DNA from: Planctomycetaceae bacterium
GTDB lineage: Bacteria; Planctomycetota; Planctomycetia; Planctomycetales; Planctomycetaceae
Assembly: GCA_020638955.1 (NCBI GenBank)
Contig: JACKHO010000007.1
Coordinates: 393,969 to 457,968, forward strand
Length of the DNA stretch: 64,000 nt
Direction: 5' to 3'
Under the pieces are notes generated by a model, which was not told the origin of the DNA, made no database searches, and saw nothing but the letters and a program-made list of their open reading frames with translations. The translations under genes and the position numbers were made by a program. Positions 46,338 through 55,358 of this stretch are shown here, one piece after another. Within the stretch, counting starts at the first letter, position 1. Each line of letters opens with the position of its first letter.

Positions 46338-47441
46338 CTATTCACCAACCGGTCGTTCCGAGGAAAGATCTGTTGGAAGTACCGTGACATTGGTGGATTG
46401 CGACTGTTCCTGTTTAAGTCGCAACTGACCGCAGGCGGCGTCAATGTCGGCTCCTTTTCGCTTGCGCGTGGTAACATTCACACCGTGCGTGGTCAGTGTA
46501 TCCACAAACTGTTTGGTTCGCGGTTGCGTCGGAGCCTGTAACGACAATGAATCGACGGGATTCATGGGGATGAGATTGACGTGCGCATTCTCTCCTTTCA
46601 GGAGAGCGGCGAGTTGCCTTGCGTGGACTTCACCATCATTGACACCGCCCAACAGGCAATACTCATAGCTAACGCGGCGTCCTGTCTTCTGGAAATACTC
46701 ATTGGCGGCCCGCATGATTTCCTGAATTCCAGTCCCTTTGTTCACCGGGACGATTTCCGTTCGAAGTTGGTCAGTGGGGGCATGCAGTGAAATTGCCAGA
46801 TTGAACTGCATGTCGAGTGCCGCCAGTTCCCGGATTTTGTCCGGCAGCCCCACGGTGGAAACCGTAATTCGGCGGGCACCAATGCCGAGCGCCCCGTTTT
46901 CGTTGAGCGTATTGAGGGCCGGGATGACATTCTTCAGGTTGGCTAGCGGCTCGCCCATTCCCATGAGTACGACGTTGGTAATCCGTTCCTCGGGGGGCAG
47001 GAGTCGATCCAGTCGCAGGATTTGTTCCAGGATTTCGCCCGTCGACAAATTCCGTTTCACTCCGAGCAGTCCACTGGCGCAAAAGACACACCCCATCGCA
47101 CAACCAACCTGCGAGCTGATGCAAACGGTACGGCGATCGCTTTCCCGCATCAGAACGCACTCAGTGTGTTCTCCATCGGCCAGACGGAGCAGCAGTTTCT
47201 CGGTGCCGTCGCTGGAAACCAGATGCCGCTCGATTTCCATCGAAAAAATGTCGTAGTGCTGGGTCAGCAATTCCCGAAGTGCCTTGGGAACGTCGTGCAT
47301 TTCGTCGAACGAATTGACCCGTTTTCCGTAAATCCAGCGGCGGATTTGATCGGCGCGATAGGCTGGGAATCCCTGTTCCTGGCACCACGCTGTGAGTGCG
47401 TCGCGTGAGAGGTCTGTGAAGAGTGTTTTCTGCTGAGTCAT
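46338..47441 (-). CDS. rlmN: 23S rRNA/tRNA (adenine-C2)-methyltransferase RlmN
   Basis: From ATG 47441 the product is 367 residues (the frame extends 11 codons further). The radical SAM motif is CAMGCVFC (Cys-x3-Cys-x2-Cys), preceded by RRTVCISSQVG. The conserved GMGEPLANLKNV and the C-terminal catalytic Cys in GADIDAACGQL are present. RlmN methylates C2 of A2503 in 23S rRNA and A37 in some tRNAs. All key residues are intact. It runs alone, divergent to gspF. Confidence 0.96.
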   Translation of the reverse strand: MTQQKTLFTDLSRDALTAWCQEQGFPAYRADQIRRWIYGKRVNSFDEMHDVPKALRELLTQHYDIFSMEIERHLVSSDGTEKLLLRLADGEHTECVLMRESDRRTVCISSQVGCAMGCVFCASGLLGVKRNLSTGEILEQILRLDRLLPPEERITNVVLMGMGEPLANLKNVIPALNTLNENGALGIGARRITVSTVGLPDKIRELAALDMQFNLAISLHAPTDQLRTEIVPVNKGTGIQEIMRAANEYFQKTGRRVSYEYCLLGGVNDGEVHARQLAALLKGENAHVNLIPMNPVDSLSLQAPTQPRTKQFVDTLTTHGVNVTTRKRKGADIDAACGQLRLKQEQSQSTNVTVLPTDLSSERPVGE

Positions 47442-47636
47442 TATGCCGGAATCCGAGTGGTTCAGGCGTATCATACTGAAAGACGGGGACTTCAGCAGTT
47501 CGGGTCAGTACAATGATTTCCTGATTTTCCCCATTTCCCAATGGTCCCGGTTCGATGTAGTCTTTCCTGCGATCCCTTTTCCCCTCTCCGGGGTTCCAAT
47601 TAGCGGATATCCAAGAAACTCCCTGTCATCAGCTCG

Positions 47637-48845
47637 ATGCCTGAATACACGTACATTGCGCGCGAGTCGAACGGCCAGTCGGTCAATGGCTCCGTTACGG
47701 CCAATTCCCAACAGGAAGCGCTGACAATTCTGGCTTCGCGCAAGCTGTTTCCGCTCAAAGTCGAAATGGCTGAGGCGGCCCAGCGACAGAAGAGCTACGC
47801 GGGCCATAGCGTAGGCGCCCGACTGTTGGCGATTTTCTACTCGCAACTTGCCGACCTGTTGAAGTCGGGCGTGCCCCTGCTGCGGTCGCTGGACCTCCTC
47901 AACAAACAGGCCACGGCCCCGGCCCTGAAGCACGTTCTGGAAGAAATCCGGACCGACGTCGCTGACGGTACACGACTCAACGAGGCCATGCGGAAGCATC
48001 CTCGCGCGTTCAATGAACTCGTCATCAGCATGGTTCGGGCCGGTGAAGAGGGCGGTTTTCTGGAAGAAGTGCTGAAACGCATTGCCGTCTTCACCGACCA
48101 TCAGGAAGACCTCAAAGGCCGCGTCGTCGGTGCGATGGTCTACCCCATCCTTCTGTCTGTATTTGGTACGGCGGTCGTGACCTTCCTCATGATCAAATTC
48201 GTGCCCGACTTCGCCCCGATTTTCGAGCAAATGCGCAGCACCGGCGATTTGCCGTGGGCCACAACGGCACTGCTCGGGATTAGCGACTTCACACAGAATT
48301 ACTGGTACGTCGTGCTCGGGGGAATTGTGCTGGCGGGATTGGGAATTCGGCAGTACGTCATGTCGGAAGAAGGTCGATTTGTCATCGACACCATCAGACT
48401 GAAGACGTACGGACTCGGCCGGATTGTTCGCAATCTTGCCACAGCCCGCTTCTGCCGCGTGCTGGGCACACTGCTGCGAAACGGCGTACCCATTCTGCAG
48501 GCGCTGCGGATTGCCAAAGATGCCACCGGCAACATGGTTCTCAGCCGGGCCATTGCCGACGCAGCCGACAACATTTCCGCCGGTAAGTCGCTCGCTAAAC
48601 CGCTCGAAGGGAGCAAGCAGTTCTCCGACGAAATTGTCGCCATGATTTCCGTTGGTGAAGAGTCCAACAATTTGGAAGACGTGCTCATCGACATTGCCGA
48701 CAACCTCGAACGCCGCACCAACCGCGAACTCGACCTCGCCGTGCGATTGCTCGAACCATTGATGCTCATGGTCATGGCCTCAGTCGTCCTCTTTATCATC
48801 GTCGCTCTGCTCTTACCGATTCTTCTCAGCTCGACGAGCATTTAA
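47637..48845 (+). CDS. gspF: Type II secretion inner-membrane protein GspF
   Basis: The 402-residue product has two copies of the GspF/PilC fold: the N-terminal YTYIARESNGQSVNGSV, helix pairs with LADLLKSGVPLLRSL and MVRAGEEGGFLEEVL, TM segments (MVYPILLSVFGTAVVTFLMI), the second copy with LGTLLRNGVPILQAL and ISVGEESNNLEDVL, and a final TM (MLMVMASVVLFIIVALLLP). It is the platform that moves pseudopilins in type II secretion or type IV pili; whether it belongs to T2S or a pilus cannot be told. The ATPase and secretin are not adjacent. It overlaps the convergent glycosyltransferase gene by 4 bp. Confidence 0.9.
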   Translation: MPEYTYIARESNGQSVNGSVTANSQQEALTILASRKLFPLKVEMAEAAQRQKSYAGHSVGARLLAIFYSQLADLLKSGVPLLRSLDLLNKQATAPALKHVLEEIRTDVADGTRLNEAMRKHPRAFNELVISMVRAGEEGGFLEEVLKRIAVFTDHQEDLKGRVVGAMVYPILLSVFGTAVVTFLMIKFVPDFAPIFEQMRSTGDLPWATTALLGISDFTQNYWYVVLGGIVLAGLGIRQYVMSEEGRFVIDTIRLKTYGLGRIVRNLATARFCRVLGTLLRNGVPILQALRIAKDATGNMVLSRAIADAADNISAGKSLAKPLEGSKQFSDEIVAMISVGEESNNLEDVLIDIADNLERRTNRELDLAVRLLEPLMLMVMASVVLFIIVALLLPILLSSTSI

Positions 48846-49867
48846 GGCTGATGTGCTGGCCCGACGGTGATTGCGTCGTGGAACAGTTGCAACAAATCCT
48901 GGCGGAATCGCGCCAGCGAGAACTGCACATTGGCGTGCTCCTGGGCACGGGATGACATTTGATAACGGCGATCAGCGTTCTGTAACTGCTCCAGTGCGTC
49001 CAGGAATTCCTCGTCATTACCACACAGGTAGCCAACGTCGCTGTTGATTTGCTCGGGGAATCCCCCCTGATTGTCGACGACTGGAATGCATCCGGCACGC
49101 ATCGCATCGGCTGCGGTTCGTCCGAACGACTCGGCCAGTTGCGGCTGACGGTTCAGCATGACGTCCCAGTTCCATAGGTGCGTACGTACATTCCAGCCGG
49201 GATCAATGAACCTTGCTCGCTGCAGGCAGACGCGTCGGAGCTCGTCCGTCAATTGTTCCGGAACGCCAACGAACTCCCATTCGATTTCTGGGAACCGCTC
49301 CGCTGCCTGCTCGTAGAAATCAATGAGGTCCGTCGGCCACTTTCTCGACGTGGGCGTGCAAATGCGACCGACTTTGAGATTTGTCCTCAGGTGACGCGCC
49401 TCGGTACGTTCATTTGGACGCGGCGGTTCGGGCACAGATTGAATGAGAACCCGCGCATCAATTTCGTTCGAGCTCTTTGCCAGCCACAGCGAGCAGAAGA
49501 CTTTGAGTGACGCATTCGCTCGGTGCCCAGCGGAGTGTTGATACATGACGCTCGGAACTGCGAGCGGCCCGGCAACTCTGTCAGCAGCCGTGTTATGTAG
49601 CAGGACAACATTGGGGTTGAGTGAAGCCACCTGCGCCGCGGAAATCGAATTCGCATGCAGCAATTGAACACCCTGAAACGCTGATTGCGTTTCGACCGTC
49701 GGTCGAGACAGAAACAGCACCGTATGTTTCCAATCAGGCAGACTGCGACACACCGTCCACGCGCAGGCCGCCGTGCCACCGACAATGTTTCCAACGTTAC
49801 AGACCTGGAGTAAATGCAATGGACGGTCCTGTTTGGCCTTTGGTTTGGTTGGCCACGAAAAGCACAA
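48842..49867 (-). CDS. GT4-like glycosyltransferase
   Basis: The 341-residue product resembles family-4/GT-B glycosyltransferases. A Gly-rich N-terminal loop (LQVCNVGNIVGGTAACAWTV) and a C-terminal donor-binding region with LAESFGRTAADAMRAGCIPV, then NQGGFPEQI (with a Glu), are the expected acceptor and nucleotide-sugar motifs. The start looks like TTG at 49867 with no clear ribosome binding site; no in-frame ATG precedes the conserved N-terminus. It lies 93 bp from a second glycosyltransferase on the same strand, and may belong to a glycan pathway. Confidence 0.72.
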   Translation of the reverse strand: MCFSWPTKPKAKQDRPLHLLQVCNVGNIVGGTAACAWTVCRSLPDWKHTVLFLSRPTVETQSAFQGVQLLHANSISAAQVASLNPNVVLLHNTAADRVAGPLAVPSVMYQHSAGHRANASLKVFCSLWLAKSSNEIDARVLIQSVPEPPRPNERTEARHLRTNLKVGRICTPTSRKWPTDLIDFYEQAAERFPEIEWEFVGVPEQLTDELRRVCLQRARFIDPGWNVRTHLWNWDVMLNRQPQLAESFGRTAADAMRAGCIPVVDNQGGFPEQINSDVGYLCGNDEEFLDALEQLQNADRRYQMSSRAQEHANVQFSLARFRQDLLQLFHDAITVGPAHQP

Positions 49868-49960
49868 ACAGACTCGAAAACGTGGACTTCATTCTTGTGC
49901 CTTTTTGTGTTTTTTGTGGCTAACGATCAGACACAAATTGCTGGCAGTTCGTGATTCACC

Positions 49961-50662
49961 TCAGATGAAAGGAATCCGTCGCCATTTGTGGATGAAGATT
50001 TTGCGATCCTGTTGCCAGAGCGAGTTTCGGTTCGATGCTGATTTCGTCGTCTGATGCTCCAGGTGCTGTATTGGTAGATTCTCTACAACCGCGAGTGGAC
50101 CATTTTCGACCGTCGAGAATTGCAGCAGCAGGCGGCACTGGAAGTCGGTGTCGGAGAAGTAGAGCTGCATTTTCTGGTCAAAGCCGCCAAGTCGCGAGAA
50201 TGTGTCGCTGTCGACCGCCATGCACCAGCCCTCGATGAATTGGGTGGTCGGTAGACTCAGTTCGTGTATCGGAACACCTTGCTCTTCCCTCCAGCGAACT
50301 CCAGTACATCGCGTGCTCTCACTGTGGAGCGGAGTGATCAGTTGCGGGATCCAGTTTCCCTCGGTGACAACATCATTGTTCAAAAAAATGAGTGAAGCTG
50401 GTGCGTGGTGTTTCATCAAAACATTCGCCGCTGCGTTCCAGGCTGTTGTGATCCCACCATTGCTGGGTAAAGCAAGGACCTCGAAAGGTATGTCCAGCTG
50501 CAGCAATTCACGTCGTGAGTCTGCTCCATGACTCGCGTCGTCGACGACCAGGATGCGAACGGCTTCCAAATCGTGATGAGCCTGAAGCGTTTGCAGGCAA
50601 TTCACCGTCAATTCGTGCTTACCGAATTGCGTAATGACAATCCCCACGTCCACCGCAGCCAT
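49961..50662 (-). CDS. GT2-family glycosyltransferase
   Basis: The 233-residue product is a GT-A glycosyltransferase: VGIVITQFGKHELTVNCLQT, VVDDASHG (the VDD of the nucleotide-sugar site), a later FLNNDVVTEGNW where N-x-D binds the metal, and GGFDQKMQLYFSDTDFQCRL with the catalytic-region acidic pair. This is the rhamnosyl/O-antigen-type subgroup. It adds a sugar to a surface glycan; donor and acceptor are unknown. It starts 46 bases from the stop of the prepilin-peptidase-like gene, so both probably share a transcript. Confidence 0.82.
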   Translation of the reverse strand: MAAVDVGIVITQFGKHELTVNCLQTLQAHHDLEAVRILVVDDASHGADSRRELLQLDIPFEVLALPSNGGITTAWNAAANVLMKHHAPASLIFLNNDVVTEGNWIPQLITPLHSESTRCTGVRWREEQGVPIHELSLPTTQFIEGWCMAVDSDTFSRLGGFDQKMQLYFSDTDFQCRLLLQFSTVENGPLAVVENLPIQHLEHQTTKSASNRNSLWQQDRKIFIHKWRRIPFI

Positions 50663-50707
50663 CGCGTCTTCCCTCTAATCGAGGGAAATGCGGTTGCGCA
50701 AAGAGTG

Positions 50708-51685
50708 TCATTCGCTGGTCTCTGGCGGTCCCGATTTGTACCAGCGGAGCCCGCCAAGCAGGACGACAAGTAGAGTCAGGGACCCACCAGCAACGGTCGC
50801 CAAGGCAACAGCGTCCCCCAGAAAACGTCGCAGTTCAAATACCTGGCGTGGGTCGTTTGTGTCGGCAGAGGTGAGATTGAGCTTGAACGTCTGGATGTCA
50901 CCCCAAAAGAAAAGCACCAGGACGACACCGCCCGCCAGAAACGGTCCATAGGGGATAGCCGCCTGACGATTGATCAACCGTACGACGACTCCAATTATGA
51001 CTGCCAGAAGTGGTGCAAACGCGAAGGCAATGAGCACCGGCTGCCAGCCAATAAAACTGCCAGCGGTCGCCATCAGGAAGATGTCACCTGTGCCGAGAGC
51101 TGGTTTGCCAAGTACCCACCTCGAGATAACCTGCACAAGCCATGTTAGTCCCGCGCCCACTGCAGCTCCTGTGACGCTCCAGGCAAGTCCGTGCAAATGA
51201 CGATGTTTGTCCAGCCAGTCGGGAATGTATGGGGGGCGAATCTGGTCAATCGCTGGAGTCCAGTCGACCCACAGATGTTCCATCTGCAACTCACCTGACA
51301 GGGTGGCCAGAGAAATGCCAACGCAAACGCCAATCAGATTGGTGCGGTCCAGAATGTAGAACGACCGAAGATCAGTCGCCGTCATCGAAACCAGCAACGT
51401 CACGAGCACCAGTTGATACGGCAATCGATAAAACTCCCAGAACTCCGATGGGAGTACAACCTCCGTCTTCTGGCACTTACCCGAGATCATGGCGATGGTT
51501 AGCCCACTGGCCAGTGCCGCACCGAGTACACCGAAATAGAGGGGCCAGCGTCCCGGCTGCTCATGACAATCTTGCAGGTCACGTTTCGTCATCCATGCAG
51601 AAGCCGCACCCACGACCACTCCGAAAATGAGAGCGAGTAACGGGACAGGCAGGTGACGAAATGGCCAGAGTAACGTGTCTTCCAT
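50708..51685 (-). CDS. Type IV prepilin peptidase-like membrane protein (A24 family)
   Basis: From ATG 51685 the product is 325 residues with about seven TM helices. The aspartyl protease motifs of family A24 are present: TATDLRSFYILD (first catalytic Asp) and GTGDIFLMATAGS (GxGD with the second Asp). The usual N-terminal methyltransferase half with its Cys pairs is missing; in its place is a helical region and a ~60-residue loop (WVDWTPAIDQIRPPYIPDWL). It would cleave the leader of pseudopilins, fitting gspF nearby. Family members without methylation exist. Confidence 0.7.
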   Translation of the reverse strand: MEDTLLWPFRHLPVPLLALIFGVVVGAASAWMTKRDLQDCHEQPGRWPLYFGVLGAALASGLTIAMISGKCQKTEVVLPSEFWEFYRLPYQLVLVTLLVSMTATDLRSFYILDRTNLIGVCVGISLATLSGELQMEHLWVDWTPAIDQIRPPYIPDWLDKHRHLHGLAWSVTGAAVGAGLTWLVQVISRWVLGKPALGTGDIFLMATAGSFIGWQPVLIAFAFAPLLAVIIGVVVRLINRQAAIPYGPFLAGGVVLVLFFWGDIQTFKLNLTSADTNDPRQVFELRRFLGDAVALATVAGGSLTLLVVLLGGLRWYKSGPPETSE

Positions 51686-51816
51686 GGAACGGCATTGCAA
51701 CGCTGCGGGACGGGATTACCACGCATGTTAGGACACGTCGAGGACCTGTTCACCCCAATTTAATGAAGCAAGCATCGTTGCGATTGTCTGGTGTTCCGTC
51801 AATTGCAGGCCACCCG

Positions 51817-53925
51817 CTATTCATCCCCGTGATACGTATCGGCAATGCTGTAGGAACGCAGGTGGTCGATAATTTGATGCGCTCGTGCCTGGAAAACGGC
51901 AGGACGCATCGGACGCGTGACCGGTTCGACAGTGGTCGCGAGCAGAATGCGCTTGTTCCCACTCTTCGAGTTAATCGACGGCGCATTTTGGATATCGATC
52001 GAAACTTTGACTGGCTGCGCTTCGGGGCGATTTCCCCATCCGAATAACCCGGCACGGCCGCAATTGACGACAATCCGTTTGGGAGTGCATTCCAGGATTT
52101 CCACGGCATGGTCGTGCACGAACCCTTTCAACTTGTACACAATGAGGTCTGCGGCAACGTTGGTGACCAGGTTCACGCACACGATCCAGTCATCCACCTT
52201 CTTCTTCGACAAATCGAAGCTGCTGACAACGCCCAGCGGCTGTTCGAAGCGACGTTGCGAACAGGTGCGGTTTCGACCACCGTTTTTCGCCTCGTACAGT
52301 GCCGAGTCGGCACGTTCGACAACAGAGTCAACCGTGTCTCCCGGTTCCACTTGAGCGACACCGAAAGAAGCCGTAACGCGCAAATCGGTTCGATTGGCAA
52401 TGCGTGTGTTGATGAGTACCCGGCGCAGACGTTCTGATTTTTCGATGGCCGCGTCAAATTCCGTCTCGGGGCAAACAATGACGAATTCCTCGCCGCCGTA
52501 TCGACCAACCGACTCACCCGAGTAAGTTTCATCTTCCATGAGGCGAGCCACCTCGATGAGTACCTGATCACCCACGTTGTGTCCCAGGCGATCGTTAATT
52601 GCCTTGAAGTGGTCCAGGTCGAAGAAGATAACACTGTACGGTGTGTGGCCTTTCGAAACTTCGTATTCGTGATGCAGTTGCTGGAGCGTGGATTCCAGTT
52701 CCCCGCGATTCATAACGCCGGTCAAGGGGTCTCGCGTGGCAGCCATTTGAAGTTGCCGGAACTGTCCTTCGTGTCGTTTGGCTTGTTTCGTATCGTAGAT
52801 GAGTCCGACGGCTCCGCGGACAGCGCCGTTTTCAATGAGTGGTACCGTGTGAATGGCAAGTTCACGGACGGAGTCGGCTGTGGCTGGATCTCGAAATGCA
52901 AGTCGTCGACAAACAGCGCGGCCCTCTCTCAGAGTGTCACGCAGTGCCGTGCCACCATTGTCTCCGGCGAGCGAAACGATGGAAAAGTCGTCGGGATTCC
53001 ATTGTTTACCCAAGACGTGGCGGGCCGCCGTGGCAAATGTCCGTTCCGCGCCGGAGTTCCAAACCCGAATCATTAAATCGGCGTCGACGACAATGAGTCC
53101 TTCGTACATGCACTCCATGGAATGCAGCGTGTTCAACAAGTAGCAAAGCGCATTGGTTTCTCCAAACATGGCTGTGCTGACAGCGCCTGACTGCGGCGGG
53201 AGATTCTCAGGGTCGAGGTCCAGCAGCATGTCGGCCCCCGGTGACTGAAGCCAGCGTGTGAGCGCGGCCACGACGTTGCGGTCAAATTCTTTACCGGTTT
53301 GCTCGTCGAGAATTTTGAGTGCTTCATCTGGATCATATGCTGGGCGGTACGCCTGATTCGTCGTCAGAGAATCGTAGGCGTCGGCGACGGAGAGAACTCT
53401 CGCTCCCAGTCCCAACTCTGCATCTACCGGGCCTTCGGTTTTGTCGACACCGTGTGAATGCGCCACCATGTCAATGACGCGCGAGTTCACGCCGCAGGCC
53501 TGCAGCAGGCAAATTGTTACCCGATGCTGAACAGAAATGTGCTCCGCTTCGTCGGGGCTCAGTTTGCCTGGCTTCTTCAGAATGTGGTCAGGCAAGCCAA
53601 TTTTGCCCATGTCGTGGGCGAGGGCCGCCAATTCAATGATGTTGAGCGCATCTTCTTCCCAGCCGAGACGTTCGGCAATGCCTCGGCAAATCAAACTGGT
53701 CCGTCGCGCATGTAACATCGTCTTGGCATCGCGGAATTGCAGTGCTCCGAGCAGCGTTCTCAATACTCGAACCGAAATCAACCCGGCAATTCCGGCTGCG
53801 TTTTTCGGACGATCGATCCCCGCTTCGGCCAGATGCAACAACGACAGCATCAACCGAGACGAGTTCATGGGGTGAACTGGCTCAAGCAGCGAAAGGAGGG
53901 GCGCTTCGGCGACTTTTGAAGACAT
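51817..53925 (-). CDS. HD/PAS/GGDEF signalling protein
   Basis: The 702-residue product joins an HD domain (~70-230; AHDMGKIGLPD with His104/Asp105, and ARVLSVADAYDSLTT), a PAS-like region (~265-385), a GGDEF domain (392-555) with active-type GGEEF at 477-481 and an unassigned ~140-residue C-terminus. The HD part is HD-GYP-like, but the family signature HHExxDGxGYP is replaced by AHSHGVDKTEGP, so phosphodiesterase activity is doubtful. The GGDEF I-site RxxD is absent. It probably makes c-di-GMP under control of a PAS signal. It lies beside the secretion and glycosyltransferase genes. Confidence 0.82.
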   Translation of the reverse strand: MSSKVAEAPLLSLLEPVHPMNSSRLMLSLLHLAEAGIDRPKNAAGIAGLISVRVLRTLLGALQFRDAKTMLHARRTSLICRGIAERLGWEEDALNIIELAALAHDMGKIGLPDHILKKPGKLSPDEAEHISVQHRVTICLLQACGVNSRVIDMVAHSHGVDKTEGPVDAELGLGARVLSVADAYDSLTTNQAYRPAYDPDEALKILDEQTGKEFDRNVVAALTRWLQSPGADMLLDLDPENLPPQSGAVSTAMFGETNALCYLLNTLHSMECMYEGLIVVDADLMIRVWNSGAERTFATAARHVLGKQWNPDDFSIVSLAGDNGGTALRDTLREGRAVCRRLAFRDPATADSVRELAIHTVPLIENGAVRGAVGLIYDTKQAKRHEGQFRQLQMAATRDPLTGVMNRGELESTLQQLHHEYEVSKGHTPYSVIFFDLDHFKAINDRLGHNVGDQVLIEVARLMEDETYSGESVGRYGGEEFVIVCPETEFDAAIEKSERLRRVLINTRIANRTDLRVTASFGVAQVEPGDTVDSVVERADSALYEAKNGGRNRTCSQRRFEQPLGVVSSFDLSKKKVDDWIVCVNLVTNVAADLIVYKLKGFVHDHAVEILECTPKRIVVNCGRAGLFGWGNRPEAQPVKVSIDIQNAPSINSKSGNKRILLATTVEPVTRPMRPAVFQARAHQIIDHLRSYSIADTYHGDE

Positions 53926-54170
53926 CAGACCATAGGGGGCTTGGTCGATCTTGACCCTGAGCGATTGTCGCGCAGCCGTCAGATCGGCTCGTCAACGCTA
54001 GGTCATGCCACAAGTCGGTCAAACAGAATCGCCGACGCGTGTTGTGAATTGTCAACATGACCCGTTCGGGCTGTTACAGTCGTAACGGTTCTATTGGCCA
54101 GCCGGAGCGCAATTGCTGCGAATGCTCAACATAGCACACAGCCTCCTGGTGCGACTGGAAAGACCAATTG
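53926..54170. other. Intergenic region between HD/PAS/GGDEF and esterase genes
   Basis: About 245 bases hold the start of the GGDEF gene's transcript and the end of the esterase transcript. A small hairpin GTTAC-AGTC-GTAAC lies at 54072-54085. I saw no supported gene or clear promoter. Confidence 0.35.
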
Positions 54171-55259
54171 CTATCGAAATAGCTTCGGGGCCACTTCGAC
54201 GAGGTGCTTTCGCCACAAATCGTAGATGTGCAGGCCTTCGGTGGGATAGAACGTGTGGTTGACGCCAAGTTTGCTGAGCGTTGTGGAAAGTTCTTCGTTC
54301 TTGTCGAAGAACTTGTCTTGCCGACCGCAACCGAACCAAAGGAGTTCAAGTTGTGAGTTGAGCTTCTCTGGATTGCCATCAAGCATGGCAACAATGTACT
54401 CCTCTAGGCCGTTCGGGTAGGTACTCATACCTCCGATGTATGCGAAGCGGTCCAGATTGCGAATTCCAATGACTGTGGACTGTCGCCCGCCCATCGAGAA
54501 GCCAATAATGGCCCGGTGCTGCCGGTCGCTCTGCACGCGGAATCTTTTCTCGACCTGCGGAATGACTTCTTCCAGCAGGTAACGCTCCATTAGGTTGAGA
54601 TTGTTGGTTCGATCTGCGAAGTAGGGGACAGCGTGGCACCACGGCATGACCACAATCATGGGCTCTGCAAGTCCTTCCGCGATGAGGTTGTCCATAATCA
54701 AATTCGCCGAACCAATTTCCGACCAGTCGGCCTCTGTTCCATTGTTCCCGTGCAGCAAATACAGCACCGGGTAGTTTTTCGTTGACTCCTGTTCGTAGTA
54801 ACCCGGGGGCGTGTAAACACGGTAGGCACGCGTATCCCCGAGGACTTCCGATTTAGCACGTACAATGGCAACTTCACCATGTGGTACGTCCCGCACCTGC
54901 CACAGCGAGGGTGGATTACCGGGGATGTCGACCAGGCTGGCTGCCGTATGCGCACGCAGTTTGACGAGTGGATTCACGGGGTCGACAATTTTCATTCCGT
55001 CGACATCGAACATGTAAATTGCCAACCCGGGATTCAGTGGTCCCACGGTCACGCTCCAGACGCCCTGGTCGTCTCGCACCATCGGCTTTGATTCGCCTCC
55101 CATCCAGTCGCCGGCCAGCAAGACTTCAGTGGCCTTGGGAGCCTCAATACGGAACGTCGCCGTGCCGTCAGCATGCACTTCTGGAGAAATGATGCGATCT
55201 TGTGCCTCTACTGTAAATGCGGCCAACATGAATACGAAGCCTGCAGTTAATGGTTTCAT
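54171..55259 (-). CDS. Secreted CBM48-like/esterase-D-type esterase
   Basis: The 362-residue product has a signal peptide (MKPLTAGFVFMLAAFTVEA), an N-terminal beta-sandwich of the CBM48/E-set type (FRIEAPKATEVLLAGDWMGG, residues ~35-110) and an alpha/beta-hydrolase domain of the enterochelin/feruloyl-esterase type (~135-355). The nucleophile elbow is GFSMGG (Ser~244), an acid is likely in CGRQDKFFD and the catalytic His in GLHIYDLWRKHL. It probably cleaves ester links on plant or algal polysaccharide, or siderophore; this is a family-level guess. It is co-directional with the cytochrome gene, about 100 bp downstream of its stop. Confidence 0.82.
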   Translation of the reverse strand: MKPLTAGFVFMLAAFTVEAQDRIISPEVHADGTATFRIEAPKATEVLLAGDWMGGESKPMVRDDQGVWSVTVGPLNPGLAIYMFDVDGMKIVDPVNPLVKLRAHTAASLVDIPGNPPSLWQVRDVPHGEVAIVRAKSEVLGDTRAYRVYTPPGYYEQESTKNYPVLYLLHGNNGTEADWSEIGSANLIMDNLIAEGLAEPMIVVMPWCHAVPYFADRTNNLNLMERYLLEEVIPQVEKRFRVQSDRQHRAIIGFSMGGRQSTVIGIRNLDRFAYIGGMSTYPNGLEEYIVAMLDGNPEKLNSQLELLWFGCGRQDKFFDKNEELSTTLSKLGVNHTFYPTEGLHIYDLWRKHLVEVAPKLFR

Positions 55260-55358
55260 GGGATACCTCTACTCACTGTTGGCAAACGCTTGATGGGCGA
55301 GGTTGATTCAGCACGTTGGAAGAAGCAACACGGACACCTGCAGATCGGACAACCTGTC

